A stretch of 52,533 nt of DNA, taken from contig NZ_FUZT01000025.1 in NCBI RefSeq assembly GCF_900167445.1, positions 1 through 52,533 of the forward strand. The letters run 5' to 3'. The position numbers and the translations under genes are program-made. The notes beneath the pieces were generated by a model. It did not search any database, was not told the DNA's origin, and was given only the letters and a program-made list of their open reading frames with translations. Numbering within the stretch: position 1 is the stretch's first letter; each line of letters opens with the position of its first letter. Below, in pieces: positions 25,218-33,760 of this stretch. This DNA is from Maledivibacter halophilus (GTDB taxonomy: Bacteria > Bacillota > Clostridia > Peptostreptococcales > Caminicellaceae).

Positions 25218-26555
25218 ATGAAAAAATATGAACTAATAATAGAGCATATTGAAAAATTGGTTAAAATAAATCAATTGCAGCAAGGTAAAAGACTTCCTTC
25301 AATACGAGAGATGGCTAATAGTTTTAAGTGTAACAAATCTACTGTGATAAGAGCCTATAAGGAGCTTGAAATGAATCATAAGATATATTCTATTCCAAAG
25401 AGCGGCTATTACCTTGTAGGAAAAAACCAGTCAGATGAAAGTAAGTATCAATATATTAATTTTTCACAAGTTATGCCCGATCCTAAATTATTACCATATA
25501 GAGAATTTACTCATTGTATAAATAGAGCTGTAGAATTATATAAAGGCAATTTATTTTCCTATAGCGATACCCAAGGTCTAGAGTCTTTAAGAAAAGTATT
25601 AGTAGATCATTTTATTGAGCATCAAATATTTACAACAAAAGAAAGAATCTTTATTACAACTGGTTCACAACAGGCATTAAGTATATTATCAAAAATGCCT
25701 TTTCCAAATGGGAAAAGAAATATTTTAGTTGAACAACCTACCTATAGTTTAATACATGATTTAGTAAAAATTAATGGAGATAGGCTGGTTGGAATAGATA
25801 GAGATTATAAAGGAATAGATTTTAATGAGCTAGAAAGAATTTTTATGAAGGAAGATATTAAGTTTTTTTATACAATTCCAAGATTTCATAATCCTTTAGG
25901 CACAAACTATTCAGAAAAAGACAAAAAGAAAATCCTTGAGTTAGCTGAGAAATATGATGTTTATATTGTAGAAGATGACTATTTAGGAGATATTGATATA
26001 AACAAGAAAAATTTACCTATCTTCTATTATGATATATTTGACAAGACTATTTATGTGAAAAGCTTTTCTAAAGCATTTATGCCAGGAATAAGGATAGGGG
26101 CACTAGTACTGCATAATAAGTTGAAAGATGAATTTTTAAGACACAAAAGATATTATGATTTAAGTACATCTGTGCTGTCACAAGGGGCTTTAGAAATCTT
26201 TATTAATAGTGGGATGTATAATAATCATGCTAGAAAGGTAAGGTTGGAATACAAAAAAAAGATGAATTGCTTAAAGGAAAGTTTAAGAAATGTAGATACA
26301 AGTGAATTAGAATTTTTTGTTCCTGAAACGGGCTTTTTTTTATGGATAAGATTGCCTGAAAGAATTAATATTAATATGTTAGTTAAAAGGTTGGAAGAAA
26401 AGAATATTTATATAGAACCAGCAAAAAAATTTTTTATTGATAACCATTGTAGTGAAAATAGTTTAAGGCTGTGTATATCTAAACTAACATTTAAGGAAAT
26501 TAAAATAGGAATAAGAATTCTAATAGGAGAAATTAATCAGATGAATTTCTTCTAA
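25218..26555 (+). CDS. MocR/GntR-family regulator with aminotransferase domain
   Basis: A 445-residue MocR-type regulator. The N-terminal GntR winged helix (about residues 10-70, RLPSIREMANSFKCNKSTVIRAYKELE) is followed by a type I aminotransferase-like domain with the PLP lysine in SFSKAFMPGIRIGAL. MocR proteins sense PLP or an amine substrate and switch a divergent gene. ATG at 25218 has GGGGAGTGG 6-8 nt upstream; an ATG five codons earlier overlaps it. It probably controls the aminotransferase/EamA operon through the inverted repeat in the 138-bp gap. Confidence 0.9.
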   Translation: MKKYELIIEHIEKLVKINQLQQGKRLPSIREMANSFKCNKSTVIRAYKELEMNHKIYSIPKSGYYLVGKNQSDESKYQYINFSQVMPDPKLLPYREFTHCINRAVELYKGNLFSYSDTQGLESLRKVLVDHFIEHQIFTTKERIFITTGSQQALSILSKMPFPNGKRNILVEQPTYSLIHDLVKINGDRLVGIDRDYKGIDFNELERIFMKEDIKFFYTIPRFHNPLGTNYSEKDKKKILELAEKYDVYIVEDDYLGDIDINKKNLPIFYYDIFDKTIYVKSFSKAFMPGIRIGALVLHNKLKDEFLRHKRYYDLSTSVLSQGALEIFINSGMYNNHARKVRLEYKKKMNCLKESLRNVDTSELEFFVPETGFFLWIRLPERININMLVKRLEEKNIYIEPAKKFFIDNHCSENSLRLCISKLTFKEIKIGIRILIGEINQMNFF

Positions 26556-26595
26556 AATCCTATTTGTTTTTATTAAAAAGAATAAGATTAAATAT

Positions 26596-26660
26596 TGAGG
26601 AAATTGCATAATACATGTAAAGAATTTTTAAATTAATAATCTTAATTATCAAGTTTTTCA
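26596..26660. repeat. MITE-like repeat family 1, internally deleted copy
   Basis: It keeps TGAGGAAATTGCATAAT at the left end and TTAATTATCAAGTTTTTCA at the right, but lacks about 55 bp of the middle found at 14493-14612. It sits between the MocR gene and the chemotaxis receptor. Confidence 0.6.
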
Positions 26661-26779
26661 TTTATTGATTAGAAAATAAAGGAAGGATTTACGTTAAAGA
26701 TGTCGAATAGAAATAATCGATGTCGAAAAATTTATTTCAAATATAACTGTAAAAAATTTAGTAAATGGAGGTATATTTC

Positions 26780-28261
26780 ATGGATGTAGAACAAGTAATT
26801 TTCAAAAGGAACAAGCTATTGGCTAAACTTCTATGGTTTTCGTTAATTATGGGACTAGTGGTTGATATAGTTAGTAAACAACCTAAAATAGTTATAATTA
26901 CACTGGCAAGTGTTGGAACCTTTGTATGTGGATTAGTAACTTTTTTTACTTATACACGGAAATTTCAAAAACATATAAGATATTTTGTAGTGTTTGGATC
27001 ATCAGTATTGGCATATCTATTGATTAGAAGTGGTTCATCCATTGGTACATATTTTATTGTTTATTATACTTTAGCTATTGTTACCCTTTACCATGATCCA
27101 AAGCCCATTATTATCACTGGATGTATAAATTTATTTTTAACAAATTATTTTTATTTTACACATTCGAGTTCAATATTTTCTGTATTAGAAACAAAGGCAA
27201 TTGTTTCTTTAAACTTATTTATGATATTAATAACTGGGGTGCTAATATCCCAAAGTACAATAGGAATCAAGCTGAGAAGGCAATTAGAAGAAGGACAGAA
27301 TAAGGCCCAAACAGATAAATCAAAGATTGAGGAAATGCTTAATCAAATAAAGGATACTGCCAATGTTTTAAATAATTTTAGTGCTGGCTTCAATAAAAGT
27401 TTAGTTGCAATAAAGAATATATCAAGTGAGATTACAACGGCTTTTTCAGGTGTAGCAGCAAGTATTGATTCTCAAGCCCAGAGCGTTATAGATATAAATG
27501 ATACCATTGAGTTAAATTATTCTCAGGTTCAAATAGTTACAGATGGAACTTCTAAAATGAAGAAAGAAGCAGATACTACCTTTGAGACTATTTCAAAGGG
27601 GGATTCAGAGGTTAAATTACTTCAAAATCAAATTAGTAAAGTAAATATTGATATCAATGATACAGTCAGTATAATAAATGATCTTAACATTCAATCACAA
27701 CAAATAGAGGCTATTTTAAATACAATAAATGCCATAGCTGAGCAAACTAACTTATTAGCCCTTAACGCAGCTATAGAAGCAGCAAGGGCAGGAGAATCTG
27801 GCAGAGGATTTTCTGTTGTTGCAGAGGAGATCAGGAAATTAGCTGAAACTTCTAGTGAATCCACAGCAGAAATTTCTAAAATTTTAGATGAAGTAAAACA
27901 GAAGGCTGAAAAAGCATCAGAAAGGGCAAACTTTGCTCAACAGGGTTTTGATACAAGTAGAGATATTACAAATAATGTTGCTGAAACTTTTAAAAATATT
28001 AATAAAAATATAAATTCTGTTGTAGATCAAGGGGATATAATAGATAGTATGAATAAAAAAATAAGAGAAAGATCGAACAAGATAGCAAATTCTGTAAATT
28101 TAATATCTGATGAAGTAGAAGAAACTTCAGCAGTAGTACAGCAAGTAACAGCTAGCGTTGAAGAGCAAAATAGGAACATAAAAGATTTATTAAATAGTTT
28201 TGAACAGTTAAATGAACTGAGTGATAAAATAAAAGAATTAATAAATAAAACTAATATATAG
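26780..28261 (+). CDS. Methyl-accepting chemotaxis protein, six-helix type
   Basis: A 493-residue receptor. Residues about 15-165 hold six membrane helices with very short loops, so there is no extracytoplasmic sensor domain; the signal is likely membrane-embedded or cytosolic. The rest is a long coiled coil with the invariant hairpin tip, AIAEQTNLLALNAAIEAARA followed by GESGRGFSVVAEEIRKLA. No HAMP domain is evident. ATG at 26780 follows TGGAGGT; the ATG five codons earlier has no site. It stands alone, far from other che genes, with a perfect-palindrome terminator. Confidence 0.9.
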   Translation: MDVEQVIFKRNKLLAKLLWFSLIMGLVVDIVSKQPKIVIITLASVGTFVCGLVTFFTYTRKFQKHIRYFVVFGSSVLAYLLIRSGSSIGTYFIVYYTLAIVTLYHDPKPIIITGCINLFLTNYFYFTHSSSIFSVLETKAIVSLNLFMILITGVLISQSTIGIKLRRQLEEGQNKAQTDKSKIEEMLNQIKDTANVLNNFSAGFNKSLVAIKNISSEITTAFSGVAASIDSQAQSVIDINDTIELNYSQVQIVTDGTSKMKKEADTTFETISKGDSEVKLLQNQISKVNIDINDTVSIINDLNIQSQQIEAILNTINAIAEQTNLLALNAAIEAARAGESGRGFSVVAEEIRKLAETSSESTAEISKILDEVKQKAEKASERANFAQQGFDTSRDITNNVAETFKNINKNINSVVDQGDIIDSMNKKIRERSNKIANSVNLISDEVEETSAVVQQVTASVEEQNRNIKDLLNSFEQLNELSDKIKELINKTNI

Positions 28262-28293
28262 ATAAGCGATACTTATATTAAGTTTTAATGTTC

Positions 28294-28335
28294 TATATCT
28301 ATATCTATTATAATAGATATAGATATATTTTTTTA
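28294..28335 (+). terminator. Terminator of the chemotaxis receptor gene
   Basis: A perfect 34-nt palindrome (17-bp arms made of TATATC/GATATA units) followed by a run of T residues. Confidence 0.8.
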
Positions 28336-28481
28336 TCTGCTTATTGCTGTTTTTAATTATATTATATTGAAATTATAAGTAGTAACAAGTTTGTATTGAG
28401 TTAGTAATAAAATTGTAACTATTTTTATAATAAAATGCTGTATAATATGTTAGATATATTAAATTAATGGAGGTAATTTAT

Positions 28482-29495
28482 ATGAAAAAGCATTTAAAGA
28501 AAATGATCCTTATAACTTCTTTGGCTTTAGTGCTTACAGCATGTCAAGCTGATCAAGAGAATTTGAGCTCTACAGAAGAAAATACTGAAACTGAAATACA
28601 AAGTGAAGAAAAAATTAATGTAGGGGAAGAATTTGAAAAATTAGTAAGTAATGAAGGGGAAATTGAAGAAATTAAAGATTTTGTTGACAGCAATATTAAA
28701 AATGCTGATAAGGAAATCGCCGATAAGATGGTACATTATCTGATCGATAAGCAAAACGAAAATCTAATTGAAGAAAGTAAGTATTTCTATAATGAAGACA
28801 GTAGAAAAATTTATGATGAAGTTATGAAAGTCTATGAAAATATGAAAGAAGAATTTGGAGAAAATTACGTATTTGCTGGGGAAAATAAATATTTACTTGT
28901 AGATAATATGGAGAATGAAGAAATTTCATCACATATAAAGGAAATATTTGATAAAGGCTATGGATTAATTACTGCTGAAGCAACTTTTTATCCTATAATT
29001 GATTATAAAATCATGAAACAGAATTATGGTGCAAGTGTAGGCGATATGACTGCTGAATATTTTAATATTATGGCAAATGAGATAGATGAACCTACCCTTG
29101 TAGAAGAATATCTTGCAGTTGAGGTAAGTAAACTAAAGGATAGAACCTTTAAATATGAAGAGTTTTTAAAAAAATATCCTGATTCTGTTTTTATAGATGA
29201 AATTAAGATGCGTTATATGGAATGTATTTGGAAACTTGTCAATCCAAATATATTTGATGGAACCCTTGATCAGAAATTCCAAGTTATAGATGAACTTAAG
29301 GAAGTTTATAAGAATATACTCTCAGATGATTCCCATCCTGTGACTGTTGAAGCGGTTAAGGGGATAACAGAATTTATTGAAAGTAAAAATGGACCGTTAG
29401 GAAGCCAAGATAATATGAATGCGATTTTTGAAGTTTCCGATAAACTTCGCAAGGAGACGGAGAATAAAATTGATGAGCTTTATTTAGGAGAATAA
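28482..29495 (+). CDS. Lipoprotein of unknown function
   Basis: A 337-residue exported lipoprotein. A lipoprotein signal peptide has a charged head, a hydrophobic core and the lipobox LTAC with the Cys at about residue 21, followed by an acidic Ser/Glu/Asn linker. The mature part is helical, acidic and without recognised domains; KDRTFKYEEFLKKYPDSVFIDE recalls TPR/outer-envelope scaffold repeats but this is weak. ATG at 28482 follows TGGAGGTAATTTAT. A hairpin terminator ends the gene at 29564. It stands as a single transcription unit. Confidence 0.75.
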   Translation: MKKHLKKMILITSLALVLTACQADQENLSSTEENTETEIQSEEKINVGEEFEKLVSNEGEIEEIKDFVDSNIKNADKEIADKMVHYLIDKQNENLIEESKYFYNEDSRKIYDEVMKVYENMKEEFGENYVFAGENKYLLVDNMENEEISSHIKEIFDKGYGLITAEATFYPIIDYKIMKQNYGASVGDMTAEYFNIMANEIDEPTLVEEYLAVEVSKLKDRTFKYEEFLKKYPDSVFIDEIKMRYMECIWKLVNPNIFDGTLDQKFQVIDELKEVYKNILSDDSHPVTVEAVKGITEFIESKNGPLGSQDNMNAIFEVSDKLRKETENKIDELYLGE

Positions 29496-29529
29496 TAGGA
29501 AGACTAAAAAATAGTATTATAAAAGTTTT

Positions 29530-29564
29530 AAGGCCAATTAATTAAAGAAAGATTGGCCTTTTTT
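29530..29564 (+). terminator. Terminator of the lipoprotein gene
   Basis: AAGGCCAAT, a 13-nt loop, ATTGGCCTT and a T-run. Confidence 0.85.
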
Positions 29565-29607
29565 CCATTTTTGATTATGACAATTTTTGTAATATGATTC
29601 AAAACTG

Positions 29608-29635
29608 TTGACATTCAGATGGTGTATAATATAAT
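29608..29635 (+). promoter_or_regulatory. Sigma-A promoter of the coiled-coil/glycosidase operon
   Basis: Consensus TTGACA (29608-29613) and TATAAT (29630-29635) are 16 bp apart, about 150 nt before the first gene. A second overlapping TATAAT begins at 29625. Confidence 0.6.
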
Positions 29636-29784
29636 GATTAATTGAGATATAACTTTCAAATAAGCTCTTTTATTTATAGAAAGTAATAAATATTATGCTA
29701 TAATAATGTTGTGATAAATAGAGTTTAAAATTTTTATGGCTTTCACATCAGAAAATAGAAATTTAAAAAGTAAAGGAAGATTTT

Positions 29785-30216
29785 ATGTCAGATAGTATTA
29801 ATTCAAAAAGTTATCAATCGGGAAAAATTAAAAGAAAAAAAAGAAAAGAGAATAAAATACTGAGAAATATGTTTCTACTTATAATTAGTATAGGCCTTTG
29901 GGGCGGAATTGTATATTATGGATATATGTATGCAAAGGAATATGTTGATAAATCTATAAGTAGTGTTAATCAGAATAATATAATGTTGGTAGAACAGTTA
30001 AAGGAAGAAGTTAAAATAATTAACTCTGATATTAAAAGACTTAGTAATGAAATAAAGGATTTAAAAGAAGAGGTTAGAGACGCAGATTCAACTTTATCGG
30101 ATTCAAATAATATTCAGGAAGATATTGATAAAAAACTTAAAAATTTAGATGATAGATTAGAAAAGTTAAAGGAAAGTCTTAAGATTCTTGAGGAGGCACC
30201 AAATGTTAAGAATTAA
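29785..30216 (+). CDS. Membrane-anchored coiled-coil protein
   Basis: A 143-residue protein. It has a strongly basic N-terminus (KIKRKKRKENK), one membrane helix at about residues 30-50 and a Lys/Glu/Leu/Asp coiled coil from about 60 to 140 outside the membrane. No enzymatic domain is present. ATG has AAGGAAG upstream. It overlaps the glycosidase start by 14 nt, so the two are made together. The glycosidase also carries an N-terminal membrane helix and coiled coil, so the two may pair through these coils. Function unknown. Confidence 0.7.
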   Translation: MSDSINSKSYQSGKIKRKKRKENKILRNMFLLIISIGLWGGIVYYGYMYAKEYVDKSISSVNQNNIMLVEQLKEEVKIINSDIKRLSNEIKDLKEEVRDADSTLSDSNNIQEDIDKKLKNLDDRLEKLKESLKILEEAPNVKN

Positions 30217-31270
30217 TGCATTTATTTTTTTTCTGCTAGCTCCTTTTGTGGCTATATTTTTAGTGACCGTAGATTTTGCCCAGACGTCTAATGCCATGAG
30301 TATTCCAAGGAATATTATTCAAGAAGATATTAAGGATCTACATAAGGAAAATGAAAGTTTTCATAAAGCCATTGTGGGATTAAAAAATCAAATTAGTAAT
30401 TTTCACGAAGTGGCTGTATTTCAACGGGAAACCTTTAATAAACAGGAAAATAAAATTACTGAGCTTTCTAATATTAGCGATAAACAAAAAAAGTTTTCCG
30501 ATGATATTTATGAAAAAAAGATATTAAAAATGCTTGGACCGGCTGTAAAGGCCCATATTAGTGATAAAGTTGAAATAAAGGTTTTTCAGCTAAAAGAGCT
30601 GGGGTATAGAGGATATATTGCAAAGGTGAAACTCTTTGACCCATCAGTTTTTAAAGTAACATTAGCAAAAGATAGACTTGGAAAATCAGAAACTGTATCT
30701 AGTATGGCGAAGAGAAAAGGTGCTATGCTTGGAATAAATGGTGGGGGATTTTTTTCAACTGAAAAAAATGGTGAAAGATTTATAAAAATGACTGCAAATA
30801 CAGTAATAAATGGTAAGCTTTTAGAGCCCTTTTACCAGGATGCGGAAAATTTCTTTTTTGCTGGGATTAATAAAAAAGGACAAGTTATAGGGACTGTACC
30901 GAAATCTGCTGAAGATATTTTCAAGCTAGAACCATATCAAGGGGTAAGTTTTGTACCAATGCTTTTAAAAGATGGGAAAAAACTTGTACTTCCAAAGGCT
31001 TGGAAGGAAACGAAGCATCCTCGTACAATACTTGGCAGATATGCAAATAATGATTTGATTATGATAGTTATAGATGGCCGGCAAGGAGAATGGAGTGTAG
31101 GGGTTAGCTTAGAAAGAGTTCAGGACAAATTATTGGAGCTTGGAGTAAAGGACGCTTATAATCTTGATGGAGGAGGTTCAAGCACATTTTACTACAATGG
31201 CCAGGTTTTAAATAGACCTTCAGATGGAAAGGAAAGACCTGTTGTAAATAGTATATTGATTTATCCTTAA
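30203..31270 (+). CDS. Phosphodiester glycosidase family protein (NAGPA domain)
   Basis: A 355-residue protein with an N-terminal membrane helix, a coiled coil at about residues 35-95 and a C-terminal NAGPA domain (about 120-355). Hallmarks are GAMLGINGGGFF and DAYNLDGGGSSTFYYNG. The family is related to the mammalian 'uncovering enzyme' and to exopolysaccharide phosphodiester glycosidases, acting on envelope sugars. ATG at 30203 has GAGGAGG 6 nt upstream; an earlier ATG at 30188 overlaps the site. It is translationally linked to the coiled-coil gene. The glycan substrate is unknown. Confidence 0.82.
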   Translation: MLRINAFIFFLLAPFVAIFLVTVDFAQTSNAMSIPRNIIQEDIKDLHKENESFHKAIVGLKNQISNFHEVAVFQRETFNKQENKITELSNISDKQKKFSDDIYEKKILKMLGPAVKAHISDKVEIKVFQLKELGYRGYIAKVKLFDPSVFKVTLAKDRLGKSETVSSMAKRKGAMLGINGGGFFSTEKNGERFIKMTANTVINGKLLEPFYQDAENFFFAGINKKGQVIGTVPKSAEDIFKLEPYQGVSFVPMLLKDGKKLVLPKAWKETKHPRTILGRYANNDLIMIVIDGRQGEWSVGVSLERVQDKLLELGVKDAYNLDGGGSSTFYYNGQVLNRPSDGKERPVVNSILIYP

Positions 31271-31477
31271 AAGAGGTTAAATAGAGATATAAAAGTAAAG
31301 ATATAGATATGTGATTAAAAGAAATTTAACTAACTCCAGTGGCAACTGAGAACCCTTTGTATCTTTGTCTATAAACCAATTTTTATTTAAATTAAAGAAA
31401 AAGGATAAACTCCCTATAGAGGATTTTAAGGTTTAGTATATTTTAAATATTAGTATTGTTTATCTATAATTAGAACT

Positions 31478-31521
31478 AAAACACCTTTTTATATCATATT
31501 ATAGAAATAAGGGGGTGTTTT
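31478..31521 (+). promoter_or_regulatory. Hairpin masking the yunB ribosome site
   Basis: AAAACACCTTTTTAT (31478-31492) can pair over 15 positions, three of them G-U, with ATAAGGGGGTGTTTT (31507-31521). That right arm holds the Shine-Dalgarno GGGGG and ends one base before the ATG. It may act as a translational lock, or as a terminator stem of an older transcript. Confidence 0.45.
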
Positions 31522-31522
31522 T

Positions 31523-31813
31523 ATGTTTACCCGAAAAAAATATAAAGGGCGCACTAATAAAAAGAAAAGATATTTTGCTTATACATATATATTTATTGTA
31601 TTTGCCCTTCTTATTGTGATATATGGTTTTATATTAGTAGATAAAAAAATTAAACCGACGGTTTTAACTATAGCAGAAATTAAGGCTAAGGAAATAGCTT
31701 CTAATGCTGTAAATGAATCTATACGGGATAAAATTACCGATGATATAAGATATCAGGATTTATACTTTATAAGAACAGATGAAGAAGGTAATATAACTTT
31801 TATGCAGGCAAAT
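31523..31813 (+). CDS. yunB: Sporulation protein YunB, N-terminal segment (interrupted gene)
   Basis: The first 97 codons of yunB: a basic head, a membrane helix (about residues 17-40) and the diagnostic KIKPTVLTIAEIKAKEIASNAVN, then DEEGNITFMQAN. Left unrearranged, the frame runs seven more codons and stops at 31834, giving a 103-residue dead-end protein. The rest of the gene is 8 kb away at 39807-40217. GCAAAT at 31808-31813 has the same phase as its twin at 39801, so recombination would join QAN directly to TIMMNKLASEVA. YunB is a mother-cell (sigma-E) sporulation protein in Bacillus; its biochemical role is not known. GGGGG lies 7 nt before the ATG. Confidence 0.9.
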
Positions 31814-31841
31814 GCTTGCATACTATACTACTAAAAATTTC
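31794..31841. other. Left attachment site of the yunB element
   Basis: The half-site from yunB (ending TTTATGCAG) is joined at core GCAAAT (31808-31813) to the element half-site GCTTGCATACT ATACTACT AAAAA (inner arm, 31814 onward). It is 8 nt from the recombinase stop. Confidence 0.75.
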
Positions 31842-31848
31842 TAAAGGA

Positions 31849-33447
31849 TTAATATTCAAATAATCTTATGTCTAAATTTTCTCCATCCCATTCAACTTTA
31901 CTTACAATAGAATGAATAAGATTTCTTTTTTCTTCAAAATCAGCAGTATTTATTTTTTCTTGCAACTGAATAGCTGAATGATGTAATATAGCAATATTGA
32001 ATTCTTCTAGGTCTGTATTGTTTTGGGGAGTTTTTGTTTCTAGTTTTTTATTTTCTTTATGAAGCTTATGTATTTCTTTTAGAATATAATCTGCTATCTC
32101 GTCATTGGTAGTAGAAAGCCTTCTAACAAGATTATCTATGGCATTTCTATTTTCCATAATTTTATTATTTATTTTTTGGTTTTGGAGGTTTTTATTTTTT
32201 ATATTTTTTTTCATATCTCCAATGTTTTTTAATAGAGCAGGCATTAACTTTGTTTTGATGGTGTCAACTACTTGGGAATCGACTTTTGCAGCATTGAGAC
32301 GTTTATTAGCACATCTTTTGCGCTTTGAATTGAATCTGAGGTTACACTCATAATAATTATAATAATAATTTGTATTTTTAATTTTAGGACCGTAGGCCAC
32401 ACGCATAAATGAACCACAATCTTTGCAGTACAAAAGTCCAGATAGTAAGACTCTATGGGAGGTACCCTTTCGTGATTGTCCTTTGCCGGGAAATTTATGT
32501 CTGTTCTTACTAAAGAGTTGCTGCACCCTTACCCATTCCTTACCTGAAACAATTCCCTTATGTTTTCCAACTGAAATTATCCAGTTGGAAATATCATTTT
32601 CTTTAATAAATCTATTGTTTTTAAGGATTCTTTTATTATAAGCAGTACAACCATATCTGCCATTGAACTTTTCTTTATCTGAAGAAATTTCAGAGCCAAT
32701 AGAAGCAAAATAATTATATAAGTCAATATCTGCTTTGGCATATACAGGATTAGTAAGAATCATACGGATAGTATTTTTGTGAAAATCATTATCGTTCTTA
32801 GTTTTTAAATTGTTTTGAAGGCAGTAGGTTTCAACTTTTTGTAGGGATTGGAATTCTAAATACTTATCAAATAATATTTTGACTATATCTAGATCTTTTT
32901 TGACAGATTTAAGTTTATACATTTTTTTTTCTTTCATATTAGAATCTGTATAAACTATAGATTCGCTTTCATATCCTGTAGGGGTATTTCCTCCAAGCCA
33001 CCTTCCTGATCTGGCAAGCTGATGCATATTATCCCTTATTCTTTCTGCAATGGTTTCTCGTTCAAGCTGGGCAAAAACAGAAGCAATATACATCATAGCT
33101 CGCCCCATGGGGGTGGAAGTGTCAAATTGTTCTTTAATAGATACAAAACCTATGCTATTATTTCCTAGAATTTCAATTATGTCTGAGAAGTCTGAAATAT
33201 TTCTGCTTATTCTATCCAATCTATAGCAGATTAAAATATCAAACTTTTTATTTTGGGCATCCTTTATCATTTTTTTATACTGGGGCCTATCTATACATCC
33301 TCCAGAAAATCCTTCGTCTTCATAGACTATGTAGTCATCTATATTAAAATGCTTCTGGGCATAATCCATACAAAGCTGTATTTGATTTTTTGTAGATTCT
33401 CCTCTACCGGTAAATCTTGACTTTCTAGAATATACTGCTGCTTTCAT
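31849..33447 (-). CDS. Large serine recombinase (site-specific integrase/excisionase)
   Basis: A 532-residue recombinase. The resolvase-type catalytic domain is at about residues 1-150 with the nucleophile S10 in VYSRKSRF, YRLDRISRN and ERETIAERI. A recombinase domain follows, then a zinc ribbon (LLYCKDCGSFMRV with later YECNLR and RCANKR). A C-terminal coiled coil comes last. This is the architecture of phage and skin-element large serine integrases, which recombine attP with attB and excise with a directionality factor. ATG follows AAAGGTGATAAT. It ends 36 nt from the left core. A sigma-E-like promoter is placed upstream (33478-33506). The gene is complete, so the element is probably active. 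Confidence 0.93.
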   Translation of the reverse strand: MKAAVYSRKSRFTGRGESTKNQIQLCMDYAQKHFNIDDYIVYEDEGFSGGCIDRPQYKKMIKDAQNKKFDILICYRLDRISRNISDFSDIIEILGNNSIGFVSIKEQFDTSTPMGRAMMYIASVFAQLERETIAERIRDNMHQLARSGRWLGGNTPTGYESESIVYTDSNMKEKKMYKLKSVKKDLDIVKILFDKYLEFQSLQKVETYCLQNNLKTKNDNDFHKNTIRMILTNPVYAKADIDLYNYFASIGSEISSDKEKFNGRYGCTAYNKRILKNNRFIKENDISNWIISVGKHKGIVSGKEWVRVQQLFSKNRHKFPGKGQSRKGTSHRVLLSGLLYCKDCGSFMRVAYGPKIKNTNYYYNYYECNLRFNSKRKRCANKRLNAAKVDSQVVDTIKTKLMPALLKNIGDMKKNIKNKNLQNQKINNKIMENRNAIDNLVRRLSTTNDEIADYILKEIHKLHKENKKLETKTPQNNTDLEEFNIAILHHSAIQLQEKINTADFEEKRNLIHSIVSKVEWDGENLDIRLFEY

Positions 33448-33477
33448 ATTATCACCTTTTTGATGTTTATTAATCTA

Positions 33478-33506
33478 ATTATATGATTTTGAATGAAGAA
33501 AAATGA
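33478..33506 (-). promoter_or_regulatory. Sigma-E-like promoter of the recombinase
   Basis: On the minus strand TCATTTT (33500-33506), 14-bp spacer and CATATAAT (33478-33485) resemble the mother-cell sigma-E consensus (TCATATTT, about 14 bp, CATACAAT). TATAAT alone could also serve sigma-A, but no TTGACA-like -35 is at 17 bp. Confidence 0.45.
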
Positions 33507-33523
33507 AAGGTTATATTTGAAAA

Positions 33524-33565
33524 TTGTATTCTAAAATTAATAATGTTAATTATGCAAGTTTCTCA
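33524..33565. repeat. MITE-like repeat family 1, right-end fragment
   Basis: TTGTATTCTAAAATTAATAA followed by TGTTAATTATGCAAGTTTCTCA matches the right end of the copy at 14493-14612. The left part is missing. It lies inside the yunB element upstream of the recombinase. Confidence 0.55.
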
Positions 33566-33693
33566 TTTTATTAAGTTGAAGTAATAGGAAAGAATTTTTA
33601 TGAATTATAGGTATAAAAATGAGATGACAAAAATTTATTATTAATTCTGATGCTAGAAAATGACAAGTAAGAATATTTCCAGAATTTAATAGC

Positions 33694-33725
33694 AAAACCC
33701 CACGATGAAAAAATCGTGGGGTTTT
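33694..33725. terminator. Strong hairpin after the CAP-domain gene
   Basis: AAAACCCCACGAT, loop GAAAAA, ATCGTGGGGTTTT. It is symmetrical, with T residues in both directions. It ends the minus-strand CAP gene and shields the recombinase region. Confidence 0.75.
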
Positions 33726-33760
33726 CACTAATCTGATAACGTCAATAGACGTCTTATAAT

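Noticed and set aside
31523..31834. Functional 103-residue protein
   Set aside because: It is the N-terminal part of YunB; the last seven codons are element sequence, so it is a truncated product.
33546..33728. 60-codon minus-strand ORF near the CAP gene
   Set aside because: It spans the CAP-gene terminator and a repeat fragment and has no ribosome site.
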